From Spirochaetota bacterium (GTDB lineage Bacteria; Spirochaetota; UBA4802; JAFGDQ01), in NCBI GenBank assembly GCA_016932015.1, contig JAFGDQ010000019.1, positions 113,419 through 177,418 on the forward strand: 64,000 nt of DNA, read 5' to 3'. A model generated the notes under the pieces. The model searched no databases. It was not told where the DNA came from and saw only the letters and a list, made by a program, of their open reading frames with translations. A program made the position numbers and the translations under genes. Positions 8,408-18,873 of the stretch are shown piece after piece. Numbering within the stretch: the stretch's first letter is position 1; every line of letters begins with the position of its first letter.

Positions 8408-9463
8408 GTGGTTTATGTAGTTAAATTATTTCTAATATCAATTTTTTTACTTGGATGGACGTTAAATTCCTACAGTAAATCCGAAATGTCAGGTAAAAAA
8501 GTTCTGTTCGGGCCTTTTATCGGAGGAAGTACAACCAATGGATATTATGAAGACGAGTTAGGCAGCGGTTATAATTTCGGTATTTTTATTAATTATTCTT
8601 TATTTAATAATTCCCGCCTGTTGTTCGAAGGGAATTTCTCCTATACTGAACTTTCCCTGGAAAAAAGCACAGCATCTGAATTTTCGGTTTATTCCCTTGG
8701 TGCAGGTCCTGTTTTATTCATTCCATTTTCTTATGTACAGCCGTATTTCGGCCTGTTCGCGAATATTAATTATTTAAAACTGACTACGGTTTTAACAAAA
8801 GAAAAAGAGAAAACATTAAAAGCAGGTGCATCTGTAAAGGCGGGCCTGAATATTCCTTTTTATGAAAAAATTTCAGCGAACTTAGGTGTTAAATATTCAG
8901 TAAATGAATTGTCAGGCGAATTGTATCAGGAAACAGCAGTTTATGCCGGTGTTACATATTCCGTAAACTTTTTTACTGTAGAAAGAGTTCAGAGTATAAC
9001 CAGGCAGATTGAAATTGATGAATATTATGAAAAAGGATTTGACTATTTTAAGAAGGGTGACGGGCTGAAAGCAAAAGACTATTTTAATCTGGTTATGGAA
9101 TATGATAAGTCTTATAAAGATGTGGAACATTATATGGGGATAATCAGAGCCAGTGAGGAAAATTACAACAAAGCATTAAAATTTATTGCCGGGGAAAATT
9201 TTTTTGAAGCTCTTCCACTGCTTGTTGATACGGAAAAATATCTGTTAAAGGCATCATTAAGACTCATGGAAGTTCGGAAACAAATAGCTGCTGAAGAAAA
9301 AAAACTTGAAACTCTTGGAATTCAGGCATATGACCGGGAGGATTATGAACAATGTATATTCTACATGAAGAAGGTACAGCTGATCAATCCGGAAAATGAG
9401 TCTGTAAAAATATATCTTCCCAGAGCTATACAGAGATATAATGCGTTAAAAAAATTTGAATAA
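8408..9463 (+). CDS. Secreted beta-barrel protein with C-terminal TPR-like helices
   Basis: A 351-residue envelope protein. The N-terminus (residues 4-23) is a signal peptide. Residues about 30-200 show alternating hydrophobic/aromatic strands typical of a small outer-membrane beta-barrel (PFIGGSTTNGYY, YSLGAGPVLFIPFSYVQPYFGLF). The remainder (about 205-350) is helical with TPR-like spacing (YEKGFDYFKKGDGLKAKDYF, LGIQAYDREDYEQCIFYM). The combination suggests an outer-membrane anchor carrying a periplasmic protein-interaction domain. The gene starts at a GTG, chosen because GGAGA at 8396-8400 is correctly spaced. Function not recognised. Confidence 0.78.
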   Translation: MVYVVKLFLISIFLLGWTLNSYSKSEMSGKKVLFGPFIGGSTTNGYYEDELGSGYNFGIFINYSLFNNSRLLFEGNFSYTELSLEKSTASEFSVYSLGAGPVLFIPFSYVQPYFGLFANINYLKLTTVLTKEKEKTLKAGASVKAGLNIPFYEKISANLGVKYSVNELSGELYQETAVYAGVTYSVNFFTVERVQSITRQIEIDEYYEKGFDYFKKGDGLKAKDYFNLVMEYDKSYKDVEHYMGIIRASEENYNKALKFIAGENFFEALPLLVDTEKYLLKASLRLMEVRKQIAAEEKKLETLGIQAYDREDYEQCIFYMKKVQLINPENESVKIYLPRAIQRYNALKKFE

Positions 9464-9573
9464 TTTTTTTATTTCTTTTTTATAATAAGGCAATTAATAT
9501 TGTGTTTATTCCGGAGCTGTGCTATTGTGTTTAAAAAAGGTTACTTTGCTGTTGAGGCCGTAAGTTATAATTA

Positions 9574-12357
9574 ATGAAAATTAAATATAAATTAATAATA
9601 ATTTTTATAATAATTATTATTGCTGCAACATTACCTCTTTCCCTTTATATTCTTGAGACCGAAAGCAGGGAAAAGATTTCCATGCAGAAAGACCAGGGTT
9701 TTATTAACAGCCGTATACTCTCCGGAGCTGTCCTGAATATTGTTCTTATGAACGGCGGAAGTATTAAAGCGTCAAGGGTTGATTCTTATGAGATGATTTC
9801 CGTCTTAAAACCGCTGACTGAAGCAGGCCTGATTTACGCGGATGCAATTTTGTTTTCATCAAAAAAAAAATATAACGGATTGATTCTTGCTCATATTTCA
9901 TCTGACAGCTTTGGTAAGAAAACAAATAATTCATGGAAACTGCCGGATGATGATATTAAACGTCTTTCTGCCCAGGCAAATATAACCGAATATTTTATGC
10001 CTGAGTTAAATGAAACCGTATTCGAAATAATATCAACTTCATCGATACCTGGGAAAAATACCTATTGCATGGGCCGTCTTATTTTTTCAAAAGCAGCAGT
10101 ACTGGCTCCACTTGATAAAATAAGAAATCTGATTTTACTTGCAGCAGTTGCAACCATTATTGTAACCATAATTATAAGCCTTATACTGGGGCGTACTATC
10201 TCCGCGCCTATTGAATCATTGATAAAGGAAGTTGAAATAATCGGCAGCGGAGATCTTGACTACAGGATTGAAATTCGCGGCATAAAAGAAATAAATAAAC
10301 TGGCTAATACGTTTAATCATCTCGCACAGGTTCTTAAACTGGAAATAGATCATCTCAGAAACAAGAATGTTGAACTGATCCGGATAAACTCCCTTAAAGA
10401 TGATTTCCTTGCCAATGTAACGCATGAATTACGAACCCCGCTTTACGGAATGATCGGACTCGCCGAGTCTTTGATGGCGGGAGTAGCCGGGGAACTGGAA
10501 CAGAGGGCCAGGCATAATCTTTCATTAATGATTAACAGCGGAAAAAGGCTTTCAAGCCTTGTAAGTGATATTCTTGATTATTCACAGCTGAAGCATGAAG
10601 ATATAGCTCTAAAATTTGCTTCTGTAAATCTACACTCTATAGTAAGGTTGATCATCTCAATTACTTCCTCTCTTCTTGAGAATAAACCCATAGAGATCAG
10701 AACCTCAATTGAACCGGAATCTTATTACGTCCTTTCAGACGAAAACAGGCTTCAGCAGATTCTTATAAATATAATAGGGAACGCGATTAAGTTTACCGAA
10801 TCCGGTACAATAGATATTGGCGCAGAGGAATCGGACAAAAATCCGGATGAAATTATAGTCTCAGTGAAGGATACAGGAATCGGCATCAGGGAGGAGGATC
10901 AGGGAAGAATTTTCGAACTGTTTGAGCAGGCGGAAGGATCAATTACAAAGTACAAAACCGGAACCGGAATAGGCCTTTCAATTACCAAACAACTGATCGA
11001 ACTTCATGGAGGATCTATCTGGGTGGATTCCGAACCCGGAAAAGGTTCCTGTTTTTATTTTACTTTAAAGAAAAGTAATAAAAGTCAGGTAATACTGGAT
11101 GCAGGCCCGAATAAGAAAATTCCGGAGACTGTACAAAAGGAAATAGCCTATGTTTTTGATGAAAGGATTATACCTGAATTTACCGATCCTGAAAACAAAT
11201 TAGCGTACAGCAAGATAATGATTGTGGACGATGAACCAGTGAATGCCCAGATTCTGATTAATTATCTCTATCTGGAAGGGTATATTCTAATTCCTGTTGC
11301 AAGCGGTCAGGATGCGCTTGGACGCATTGAAAGTGGCGATGTACCTGATTTATTAATACTGGATGTTATGCTTCCAATCATGTCAGGATATGATGTATGC
11401 CGCAAGGTCAGAGAGAAGTATACAGCAGGCGAACTTCCGATACTGATTCTTACCGCAAAAAGCAGTCCTGCGGACCTGATTATCGGTTTTGAAGCAGGAA
11501 CCAATGACTATCTTACAAAACCTGTAAGCAAGGCGGAACTGCTGGCAAGGGTAAATGGCCTGCTGCAGCTGAAAAAATCAGTCAAGGATCAGACAACTCT
11601 TAATCTTATAAGACAGGAAATTAATATCGCGCAACGGATACAGACCAATCTGCTCAGAAATAAGATGCCGGATATAAATGAACTTTCTCTTGCCATCAGG
11701 TATTATCCCATGTACGAAATCGGAGGAGATTTTTACGAGATAGTTTCAATTGATGAGAGCAGAGTTGGCGTGTTCCTTGCGGATGTATCGGGGCACGGGA
11801 TCCCTGCCGCCTTTATATCGGCAATGCTGAAAGTTATTTGTACGGCAAACGTAACGAGTGCTGAAGATCCGGCGAAGTTCCTGGAAAAAATAAATGAGTC
11901 AATTTACAGCCTTATTGAAGACCAGTTTATTACTGCCTGTTATTCTGTTATTGATATAAAGAGGAAAAAAATAATACATTCCAATGCAGGCCACTGGCCT
12001 ATGATCATATGCAGGCGTGGTGATGAGCTGATTATTAAAAAGGGAGTAGATATGCCTTTCGGGTGTATTCCTGATGAAAATTATACTAATATTGAGTTTG
12101 ATTTATATGACGGGGACAGGCTTGTATTTTATACTGACGGGATTATTGAAATAAGGAATGCAGATAAAAAAATGTTCGGCTCTGAAAATCTGTACAGGGT
12201 GATTAAGGAGAATGCCGGAAATGGAATTGAATTGTTTGCAGACAATGTTATAGATTCGATAATGAAGTGGTACAACACAAATGAGACAATTTTTGCAGAT
12301 GATGTTACTTTACTTGTTCTTGATGTCAATGGGCTTGGTACAGACGTTGCCGGCTAA
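9574..12357 (+). CDS. Hybrid histidine kinase - receiver - PP2C (SpoIIE-type) phosphatase
   Basis: A 927-residue membrane protein. Order: membrane segment (6-27), periplasmic sensor (about 28-184), second membrane segment (185-207), HAMP (208-262), HisKA with phospho-accepting H284 in THELRTP, HATPase (about 390-505; DTGIGI and GTGIGLSI boxes), receiver domain (about 547-665; acidic pair VDDE, phospho-acceptor D597, KPVS lysine), and a C-terminal SpoIIE/PP2C serine phosphatase domain (about 685-920; EIGGDFYE, DVSGHGIPAA, YTDGIIE). It probably converts a phosphorelay signal into dephosphorylation of an anti-anti-sigma-like STAS protein; the only STAS protein in this window is at 1534. No good ribosome site precedes the ATG. 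Confidence 0.92.
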   Translation: MKIKYKLIIIFIIIIIAATLPLSLYILETESREKISMQKDQGFINSRILSGAVLNIVLMNGGSIKASRVDSYEMISVLKPLTEAGLIYADAILFSSKKKYNGLILAHISSDSFGKKTNNSWKLPDDDIKRLSAQANITEYFMPELNETVFEIISTSSIPGKNTYCMGRLIFSKAAVLAPLDKIRNLILLAAVATIIVTIIISLILGRTISAPIESLIKEVEIIGSGDLDYRIEIRGIKEINKLANTFNHLAQVLKLEIDHLRNKNVELIRINSLKDDFLANVTHELRTPLYGMIGLAESLMAGVAGELEQRARHNLSLMINSGKRLSSLVSDILDYSQLKHEDIALKFASVNLHSIVRLIISITSSLLENKPIEIRTSIEPESYYVLSDENRLQQILINIIGNAIKFTESGTIDIGAEESDKNPDEIIVSVKDTGIGIREEDQGRIFELFEQAEGSITKYKTGTGIGLSITKQLIELHGGSIWVDSEPGKGSCFYFTLKKSNKSQVILDAGPNKKIPETVQKEIAYVFDERIIPEFTDPENKLAYSKIMIVDDEPVNAQILINYLYLEGYILIPVASGQDALGRIESGDVPDLLILDVMLPIMSGYDVCRKVREKYTAGELPILILTAKSSPADLIIGFEAGTNDYLTKPVSKAELLARVNGLLQLKKSVKDQTTLNLIRQEINIAQRIQTNLLRNKMPDINELSLAIRYYPMYEIGGDFYEIVSIDESRVGVFLADVSGHGIPAAFISAMLKVICTANVTSAEDPAKFLEKINESIYSLIEDQFITACYSVIDIKRKKIIHSNAGHWPMIICRRGDELIIKKGVDMPFGCIPDENYTNIEFDLYDGDRLVFYTDGIIEIRNADKKMFGSENLYRVIKENAGNGIELFADNVIDSIMKWYNTNETIFADDVTLLVLDVNGLGTDVAG

Positions 12358-12420
12358 ATTCCACATTCCGCGGAATACGGCAGCATCTTCAGTTTTTTAA
12401 TTACTTTTTGCATAAGGTAA

Positions 12421-13326
<906 letters not shown>

Positions 13327-13403
13327 TCAATAATAGCGACCGGAAAAATCCGGAAAGAATTAAGCGTTATTGTATTTACTGCAATACAGCAGTCAAATAT
13401 TTA

Positions 13404-14789
13404 TTAATTCTCATCAAGATATATATGTTTATCCCTGGGAATTTTTAAGTCAGGATTAAGGTCACCAGGATCAACTGCCAGCAGAGGTGATATCTCAATA
13501 ATTTCGGCTGTTGCCGGCAATGATATGCCTTTATCCGTAAGCCATTTACGATGAAGGTCGCTCATCAGCTTTTTTGCTGAAAAAGGGGAATCAACGCCTT
13601 CAGCGTTTTTAACCGGAGCAAATTCCTCTTTTCGTACAGTTTCAAGGATCGTATTTTTTTCGGTAAATGAAAGCGCGTCAAAAATAAATTTTTCGAATTT
13701 CAGGCCTTCTGTTTCCTGAATTGAATTGCTCTTTAGTGCTTTTATTTTTTTATGCGCTGTATGATAAGGCAGGGAAATACTTCCGCCGGACGTGATTGCC
13801 TCAATGTATTCTGTCTTTAACAGATGAACCGCGATATTTCCCATTCCAAAAAGAAGATTCCCGTTATCGTCCACCGCTTTTTTCCTGTCATCGGACATGT
13901 CGGAATATTCTATTATACCTGTCCTGCTGTTTTCAAATTCGACAAAAACCCCAACCTTCTCGTCAGGCCCTGTTTTCATAACTGCTTTACTTGATACGTC
14001 AGATTCATTCTGAATATGAAATCCGATAAACACAGGATCAATTATATTAACAAGCGGATTGTCTACCTGAAAATATGATATGGTTTCAATCCCGCGCTTT
14101 TTTAATTCCCTCAGGAGTCCGGATGCCGAAAGCGCTGTTAATGTTCCCCCATGTCCGTCGGGATTCATAAAAAGTTTGCATTTCGTTACAAGGACAAGTT
14201 TTCCATTGCTGTCAAGGGACGGGATCATTGCCTGAGTGAAAAAATGAATATCATTTTTTCTAATACCAAAATTATTGTTTTCAGAAAAATAATTAACCGT
14301 GTCTTTATGATTTGACTTTGAAGTCATTATAAGCCATGGGATTGTAACATTGTATTTTTTTGAGCTCTTCAGTATTTTTTCAGCGTGGATCTGAAAGAGT
14401 GATTTACCGCTGACAGGCCCTACAGGGTACATGCCTTTCGGCCCGTCAAATCCAAGACGCGTGCCCTGTCCTCCTGCAACAAGAAGTGCCGCGGTTTTTC
14501 CTTTTTTAATATATTCCCTGCCAAGTTCGCGTGCGTCGGACACTTTTTTTATTTCAGATTCTGATGAAGGCAGAGCAATATGGTGACACGGACTGTAGTC
14601 AGGTGATTCTGTCTCATTTGAACTTTGTTCATAGAGCTGATTCATCAGAGAAAAATCAACATCCGCCAGTTCATTAAGCAGATTTTCTTTTTCATTATTA
14701 TTCAGTTCCCTCCAGTATTCAAAAACATGCTCCTGGTTATTTTTATAAACATTATTAATAACATCTTCATAGCCGTTATAGCTGATCAT
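13404..14789 (-). CDS. UDP-sugar pyrophosphorylase (UDPGP / UAP1 family)
   Basis: A 461-residue nucleotidyltransferase of the eukaryote-like UDPGP family, which makes UDP-GlcNAc, UDP-GalNAc or UDP-glucose from UTP and sugar-1-phosphate. The signature GGQGTRLG is at residues 106-113, followed by GPKGMYPVG; the sugar-binding region includes NPDGHGG and YFQVDNPL. Specificity cannot be set by eye; UAP1-like is the best guess. The frame opens with a TTG five codons earlier, but the ATG at 14789 has GGGGA spaced 8 bases upstream and is preferred. Confidence 0.88.
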   Translation of the reverse strand: MISYNGYEDVINNVYKNNQEHVFEYWRELNNNEKENLLNELADVDFSLMNQLYEQSSNETESPDYSPCHHIALPSSESEIKKVSDARELGREYIKKGKTAALLVAGGQGTRLGFDGPKGMYPVGPVSGKSLFQIHAEKILKSSKKYNVTIPWLIMTSKSNHKDTVNYFSENNNFGIRKNDIHFFTQAMIPSLDSNGKLVLVTKCKLFMNPDGHGGTLTALSASGLLRELKKRGIETISYFQVDNPLVNIIDPVFIGFHIQNESDVSSKAVMKTGPDEKVGVFVEFENSRTGIIEYSDMSDDRKKAVDDNGNLLFGMGNIAVHLLKTEYIEAITSGGSISLPYHTAHKKIKALKSNSIQETEGLKFEKFIFDALSFTEKNTILETVRKEEFAPVKNAEGVDSPFSAKKLMSDLHRKWLTDKGISLPATAEIIEISPLLAVDPGDLNPDLKIPRDKHIYLDEN

Positions 14790-15351
14790 TATATACGTCC
14801 CCAACAGTTAAAATTTATAAAAGGCAGATTCCAGTAATACTTAATTTGCCGTTGCAGTATTAAAAAAAAGGAAAGAATATTACACATTTCTGATAAACCG
14901 GAATGTGTTTTTTGTTAACTCTTTATAATAATTTTTTCTTTATCCGTTTTCAAGGAATTTTTTTCTGTCTCCTGTGAAATAAACTGAAATATCGAATTTG
15001 TTGTTTCAATTTTCAATCAAGGTTATAAACGTTTTATAATCAATAACCCTGGCAAATGCAGATTAAACTTATGGCAGGAGAAAAATTCATTGTTGCAAAA
15101 CATTAGTTGAATAATTACGATTTGTTAATATATAATGTCAGTTTAAATAAAGAAAAGCTTTGTAAATAATGTAATATTTGATAAAAAAATCTAAAACGTT
15201 GCAGCTGATTCGTACGATTATTAATCGTACAGTTATTATTTACTAAATCTTTACTTATCAGCAATTTTATATTAAATTATTTTGATAGATAATATAATTA
15301 TCACATTTATTAAAAAAATACATAAATCATGCGGTATCAAAAGGAAGGATA
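14790..15351. other. Large AT-rich divergent intergenic region
   Basis: 562 bases without a credible gene, between divergently transcribed genes, so it must carry both promoters. It contains an 8-bp perfect hairpin or operator (listed separately at 15212). No RNA gene was recognised. Confidence 0.5.
15212..15230. promoter_or_regulatory. Inverted repeat upstream of the MBL hydrolase gene
   Basis: GTACGATT-att-AATCGTAC is a perfect 8-bp inverted repeat with a 3-base centre, about 120 bases before the MBL gene start. It could be a dimeric operator or a leader hairpin. Confidence 0.3.
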
Positions 15352-16305
15352 ATGAAAATTAAGCTATGGGGAGTAAGAGGGTCGCTGCCCTCTCCAACAG
15401 ATAACAGGGAATACAGGAATAAAGTCCGTAATATTTTACAGAGAGCTGTTAAAGCCGGGCTTAATAAAACCTCTGAAATAAATAATTTTATAAACAGTCT
15501 TCCTGAAAATTTACAGTATTATTGCGGCGGGAACACTACATGTGCGGTTGTGACTTCAAAAAGCGGGAATCATTATATCCTTGACTGCGGTTCAGGAATA
15601 AGGCCTTTGGGCGATGATTTACTTAACGGGCCATGCGGGAAGGGAAAAGGAAATCTGAAAATATTTATTACGCACGTACACTGGGATCATATTCAAGGGC
15701 TTCCGTTTTTTAAGCCAATGTATATCCCGGGCAATGTTGTGGAATTTATTTCACCTTATGAGGCACTTGAAAAAAATCTTAAAGATCAGATGGAGTTTCC
15801 ATTTTTCCCTGCACCTTTTCATGGAACAGCATCGGATAAAAAGTTTACTTTAATTGAAGAGGGCCGGGAGATTGAACTCGAAGAGGGCCTCTATGTGGAC
15901 TGTTATCACCTTAAACATCCCGGCGGAAGTTATGCTTACAGATTCAGAAAGGAAGGAAAAACATTAATATTTGCTACTGACGCGGAGTTTACAGGTGAAA
16001 CTCTTGAAAAAAACGGACCTGAGACCGATTTTTTTATGAATGCGGACCTGTTAATAATTGATTCCCAGTACACTCTTGATGAGCATTTCAGTAAATTCGA
16101 ATGGGGGCATACAAGCTATACCATGGCAGTTAACTGCGGCATCAGATGGGGAGTAAAACACCTTGTGTTAACGCATCATGATCCGGGAAACGATGAAAAC
16201 AGGCTGAAGGAAATTTATGATGATGCGGTCAGGCATAGAAATCACATGAAAGAAAGCAAACCTGTTATTAATATGGCAAGAGAAGGTATGACTTTCGAGC
16301 TATAA
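15352..16305 (+). CDS. MBL-fold metallohydrolase
   Basis: A 317-residue metallo-beta-lactamase-fold hydrolase. It opens with WGVRGSLPSP, typical of the branch related to cyclic-nucleotide phosphodiesterases and PhnP-like enzymes. The dinuclear metal site is complete by eye: H108, H110, D112, H113 in THVHWDH, a later His in LKHPGGS, the Asp of FATDAEF and the His pair of LTHHDPG. An extra segment between the first strand and the metal loop (about 17-55) is helical. Likely a phosphodiesterase, but the substrate is unknown. GAAGGA precedes the ATG. It is 17 bases from the glycerate kinase gene, so the two form an operon. Confidence 0.88.
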   Translation: MKIKLWGVRGSLPSPTDNREYRNKVRNILQRAVKAGLNKTSEINNFINSLPENLQYYCGGNTTCAVVTSKSGNHYILDCGSGIRPLGDDLLNGPCGKGKGNLKIFITHVHWDHIQGLPFFKPMYIPGNVVEFISPYEALEKNLKDQMEFPFFPAPFHGTASDKKFTLIEEGREIELEEGLYVDCYHLKHPGGSYAYRFRKEGKTLIFATDAEFTGETLEKNGPETDFFMNADLLIIDSQYTLDEHFSKFEWGHTSYTMAVNCGIRWGVKHLVLTHHDPGNDENRLKEIYDDAVRHRNHMKESKPVINMAREGMTFEL

Positions 16306-16322
16306 TCTCCGGGGATAAAGAC

Positions 16323-17660
16323 ATGAGTGATCTGAGAAAGGATCTGGAAGCAATTTACAGCAGAGCAATTTCATCAGTCAGCCCGGTATCTGCTGTCAGG
16401 AATTATCTAAGACTGGAAAACGGCAGGTTATTAGCAGGTAATAGTATTGATTCGGCAAAGGAATTCGATCTCATAAAATATAATAAAATAATAGTAGTCG
16501 GCGCAGGAAAAGCAACTGCCGGCATGGCTAAAGCGGTTGAAGAAATACTTGGCCCGTGGATCAGTGAAGGGCTTATTATTGTTAAATACGGATATACTGA
16601 AGAGCTGGATTTTATTAAAACACTGGAAGCTTCCCACCCCGTACCTGATGAAAACGGGATTGAAGGTGCAAGGAAGATACGGGAACTGCTTCTGTCCGCG
16701 GATGAAAACGATCTTGTAATATCCCTCATTTCTGGCGGAGGGTCGTCATTGATGCCACTGCCTCCTGAAAATATTCCCCTTGAAGATAAAAAGAAGGCCA
16801 CGGATCTTTTATTAAAATGCGGGGCAGGGATTCATGAAATAAACGCGGTCCGGAAACATATTTCCCTTGTTAAAGGCGGAAATCTCGCCCGGGCGGCTTA
16901 CCCTGCAACAGTTATCAATCTTATGATTTCCGATGTAGTTGGAGACAATATGGATGTAATCGCTTCAGGCCCTTTTGTCCCGGACAACTCAACGTTTGAA
17001 GACGCTGGAAAAATTATAGCAAAATACAAACTTCAGAACAGCATACCTTCAGGAATTTCCGATTATATTAATCTCGGCGCAGGGGAAAAAATTGATGATA
17101 ATCCGAAACACGGTGATGTAATTTTCGGCAGGGTTGTGAATTATATTATCGCGTCAAATATGATTGCCTTAAGCTCGGCTAAAGAGGAAGGCGAGAACTC
17201 AGGCTATAATACGATTATACTGTCTTCATTATTTCAGGGGGAAACTGAAAACCTAGCGCGTATGCATTCGGAAATTGCCAAAGAAGCTGTTTTATCCTCC
17301 AATCCGGCTTCAGCTCCGCTTTGCCTTTTAAGCGGAGGGGAAACGACTGTAAGAGTCAGGGGTAACGGCATGGGCGGACGTAATATGGAGTTCACCATGC
17401 ATGCCGCTTTGCATATAAACGGATATAAAAATATATTAATAGCAAGTGTAGGAACTGACGGAACTGACGGCCCGACTGATGCGGCCGGTGCATTTGCTGA
17501 CGGCACTACAGTTCTGAGGGCTGAAAAAAAAGGTATCTCTATTACGGATTATATTGAAAATAATGATTCATATAATTTTTTTAAACAGCTGGGAGATCTT
17601 ATAATTACCGGACCTACTAATACGAATGTGATGGATATACGTATAATTCTTATCAAATAA
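16323..17660 (+). CDS. Glycerate 2-kinase (MOFRL family)
   Basis: A 445-residue kinase of the GckA/TtuD family that converts D-glycerate to 2-phosphoglycerate. The N-terminal Rossmann-like DUF4147 domain shows VVGAGKATAGMA near 60-71 and the phosphate loop SGGGSSLMP near 137-145; the C-terminal MOFRL domain has LSGGETTV, GGRNMEF and GTDGTDGPTDAAG. Length is normal. Co-transcribed with the MBL hydrolase gene upstream. It would feed glycerate into lower glycolysis. Confidence 0.93.
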   Translation: MSDLRKDLEAIYSRAISSVSPVSAVRNYLRLENGRLLAGNSIDSAKEFDLIKYNKIIVVGAGKATAGMAKAVEEILGPWISEGLIIVKYGYTEELDFIKTLEASHPVPDENGIEGARKIRELLLSADENDLVISLISGGGSSLMPLPPENIPLEDKKKATDLLLKCGAGIHEINAVRKHISLVKGGNLARAAYPATVINLMISDVVGDNMDVIASGPFVPDNSTFEDAGKIIAKYKLQNSIPSGISDYINLGAGEKIDDNPKHGDVIFGRVVNYIIASNMIALSSAKEEGENSGYNTIILSSLFQGETENLARMHSEIAKEAVLSSNPASAPLCLLSGGETTVRVRGNGMGGRNMEFTMHAALHINGYKNILIASVGTDGTDGPTDAAGAFADGTTVLRAEKKGISITDYIENNDSYNFFKQLGDLIITGPTNTNVMDIRIILIK

Positions 17661-17963
17661 ACGGCGTAAACAAAATAGTGAATGTTGTTCAGAATAAAGG
17701 GGAATTTGTTTAATATATGAATTTTTATTTGATTTATTTGAATAAGGCCGGAATTTTATTAAAAATTTGTTATGAATTTTTATATTTTTCAGGATACGGG
17801 ATCATAATATTTACAGGTAAGTGATATATATTTTATAAAAAAATAAAAAAAATGTTGCATATATACAAACTATCATTTATAGTTTAAACATTAATATAAA
17901 AAAAAGAAACGAAAGCAGCTTAATATTATTTGTATAAAATTTCAATTATCAAGGAGTAATTTC
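17661..17963. other. AT-rich intergenic region
   Basis: About 300 bases with no gene. A small stem AAACTAT...ATAGTTT is at 17867-17885. The following gene has its ribosome site AAGGAG at the end of this gap. Confidence 0.45.
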
Positions 17964-18755
17964 ATGAAACTCAAAAAAACAAGGATGGTTATTCTGGCTT
18001 GCTTCTTACTATCATTTTTAGTTACCTCTGTCGCATTTTCCCAGGAAAAACCTGCAAGTGATACTTCAAAAACGGAAACAAAAAGAAAACATCCCAGGGA
18101 AGACTATGCGCCTGATCAGAGACCTGAAGAAAATTATCTTGCCCGTTTCAAGGCTATCGAAGTTTCGGAAGACCTTATGCAGAGAAACCTGGAAAATATT
18201 TATATCCTGAATGTTATTGTGTCCAATTTTAAGGAAAACGGCTGGCAGGGAGAGTATGATAAAATATATGCAGAATATAAAAAAGCAGTAAGTAAATATT
18301 ACAGAAGACAGGTAATTTACTCAAGACTCGAACTTGAAAGAAACAAAAAAAATATTTCCGAATTATTTAAAAAGATCGTTGTTGTATATCAGGATCAGGC
18401 ACAGAGTATGCTTGAAAAATGTGCAGATAAGATTCTGGATTTTTCTCTTGATGAAAAAAATAAATATGATCCAAACAGAAGCAAGGTTCTTTTTCAGAAT
18501 ATGATGAGGCTTTGGATTGCATATGGACAGATAGATGATGCTGACAGAGCATACATTGACAATGTTTATAAAACATCTGTTTATCATTTAAGAATAGCAA
18601 AATCATACGCAATATCCATTCTTGAACAGCTTGATCCGGAAAATAAAGCAGATGAGTATAAAGTGCATAAAGCTGATAATCTGAACCGAATTTTGACATC
18701 TACAACTGCAAAATCAGAAAGTCCAAAATCAGAGAGCGGGCCTTCATCAAATTAA
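17964..18755 (+). CDS. Secreted protein of unknown function
   Basis: A 263-residue protein with a clear signal peptide (residues 1-27, cleavage likely after VAFS or after AFSQ). The mature part is charged and helical, with a Pro/Lys-rich linker (30-60), a helical core (about 65-240) and a Ser/Lys-rich tail ending SGPSSN. No family recognised. Cysteine is nearly absent from the mature part (one, in EKCADK). AAGGAG is correctly placed before the ATG, and a strong hairpin terminator follows at 18812. Probably a periplasmic protein. Confidence 0.75.
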   Translation: MKLKKTRMVILACFLLSFLVTSVAFSQEKPASDTSKTETKRKHPREDYAPDQRPEENYLARFKAIEVSEDLMQRNLENIYILNVIVSNFKENGWQGEYDKIYAEYKKAVSKYYRRQVIYSRLELERNKKNISELFKKIVVVYQDQAQSMLEKCADKILDFSLDEKNKYDPNRSKVLFQNMMRLWIAYGQIDDADRAYIDNVYKTSVYHLRIAKSYAISILEQLDPENKADEYKVHKADNLNRILTSTTAKSESPKSESGPSSN

Positions 18756-18811
18756 TTTCGCTAATTATTTATTCAGTTAACACTTTAGCTTCATAAATAT
18801 GTTATTTTTAT

Positions 18812-18845
18812 AAATGAAAAGGGGGGGTATCCCCCCTTTTCATTT
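18812..18845 (+). terminator. Strong hairpin terminator
   Basis: A perfect 15-bp stem (AAATGAAAAGGGGGG / CCCCCCTTTTCATTT) with a 4-base loop, 57 bases after the stop codon of the secreted protein gene. The first ATG of the next open frame lies inside the left arm, which argues that the amidase starts further downstream. Confidence 0.8.
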
Positions 18846-18873
18846 AGCCGTATTAATTTCTGTTCTGCAAAAA

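Noticed and set aside
18814..18873. N-terminal 20 codons of the amidase frame
   Set aside because: The start codon and first codons lie in a terminator hairpin; treated as non-coding.
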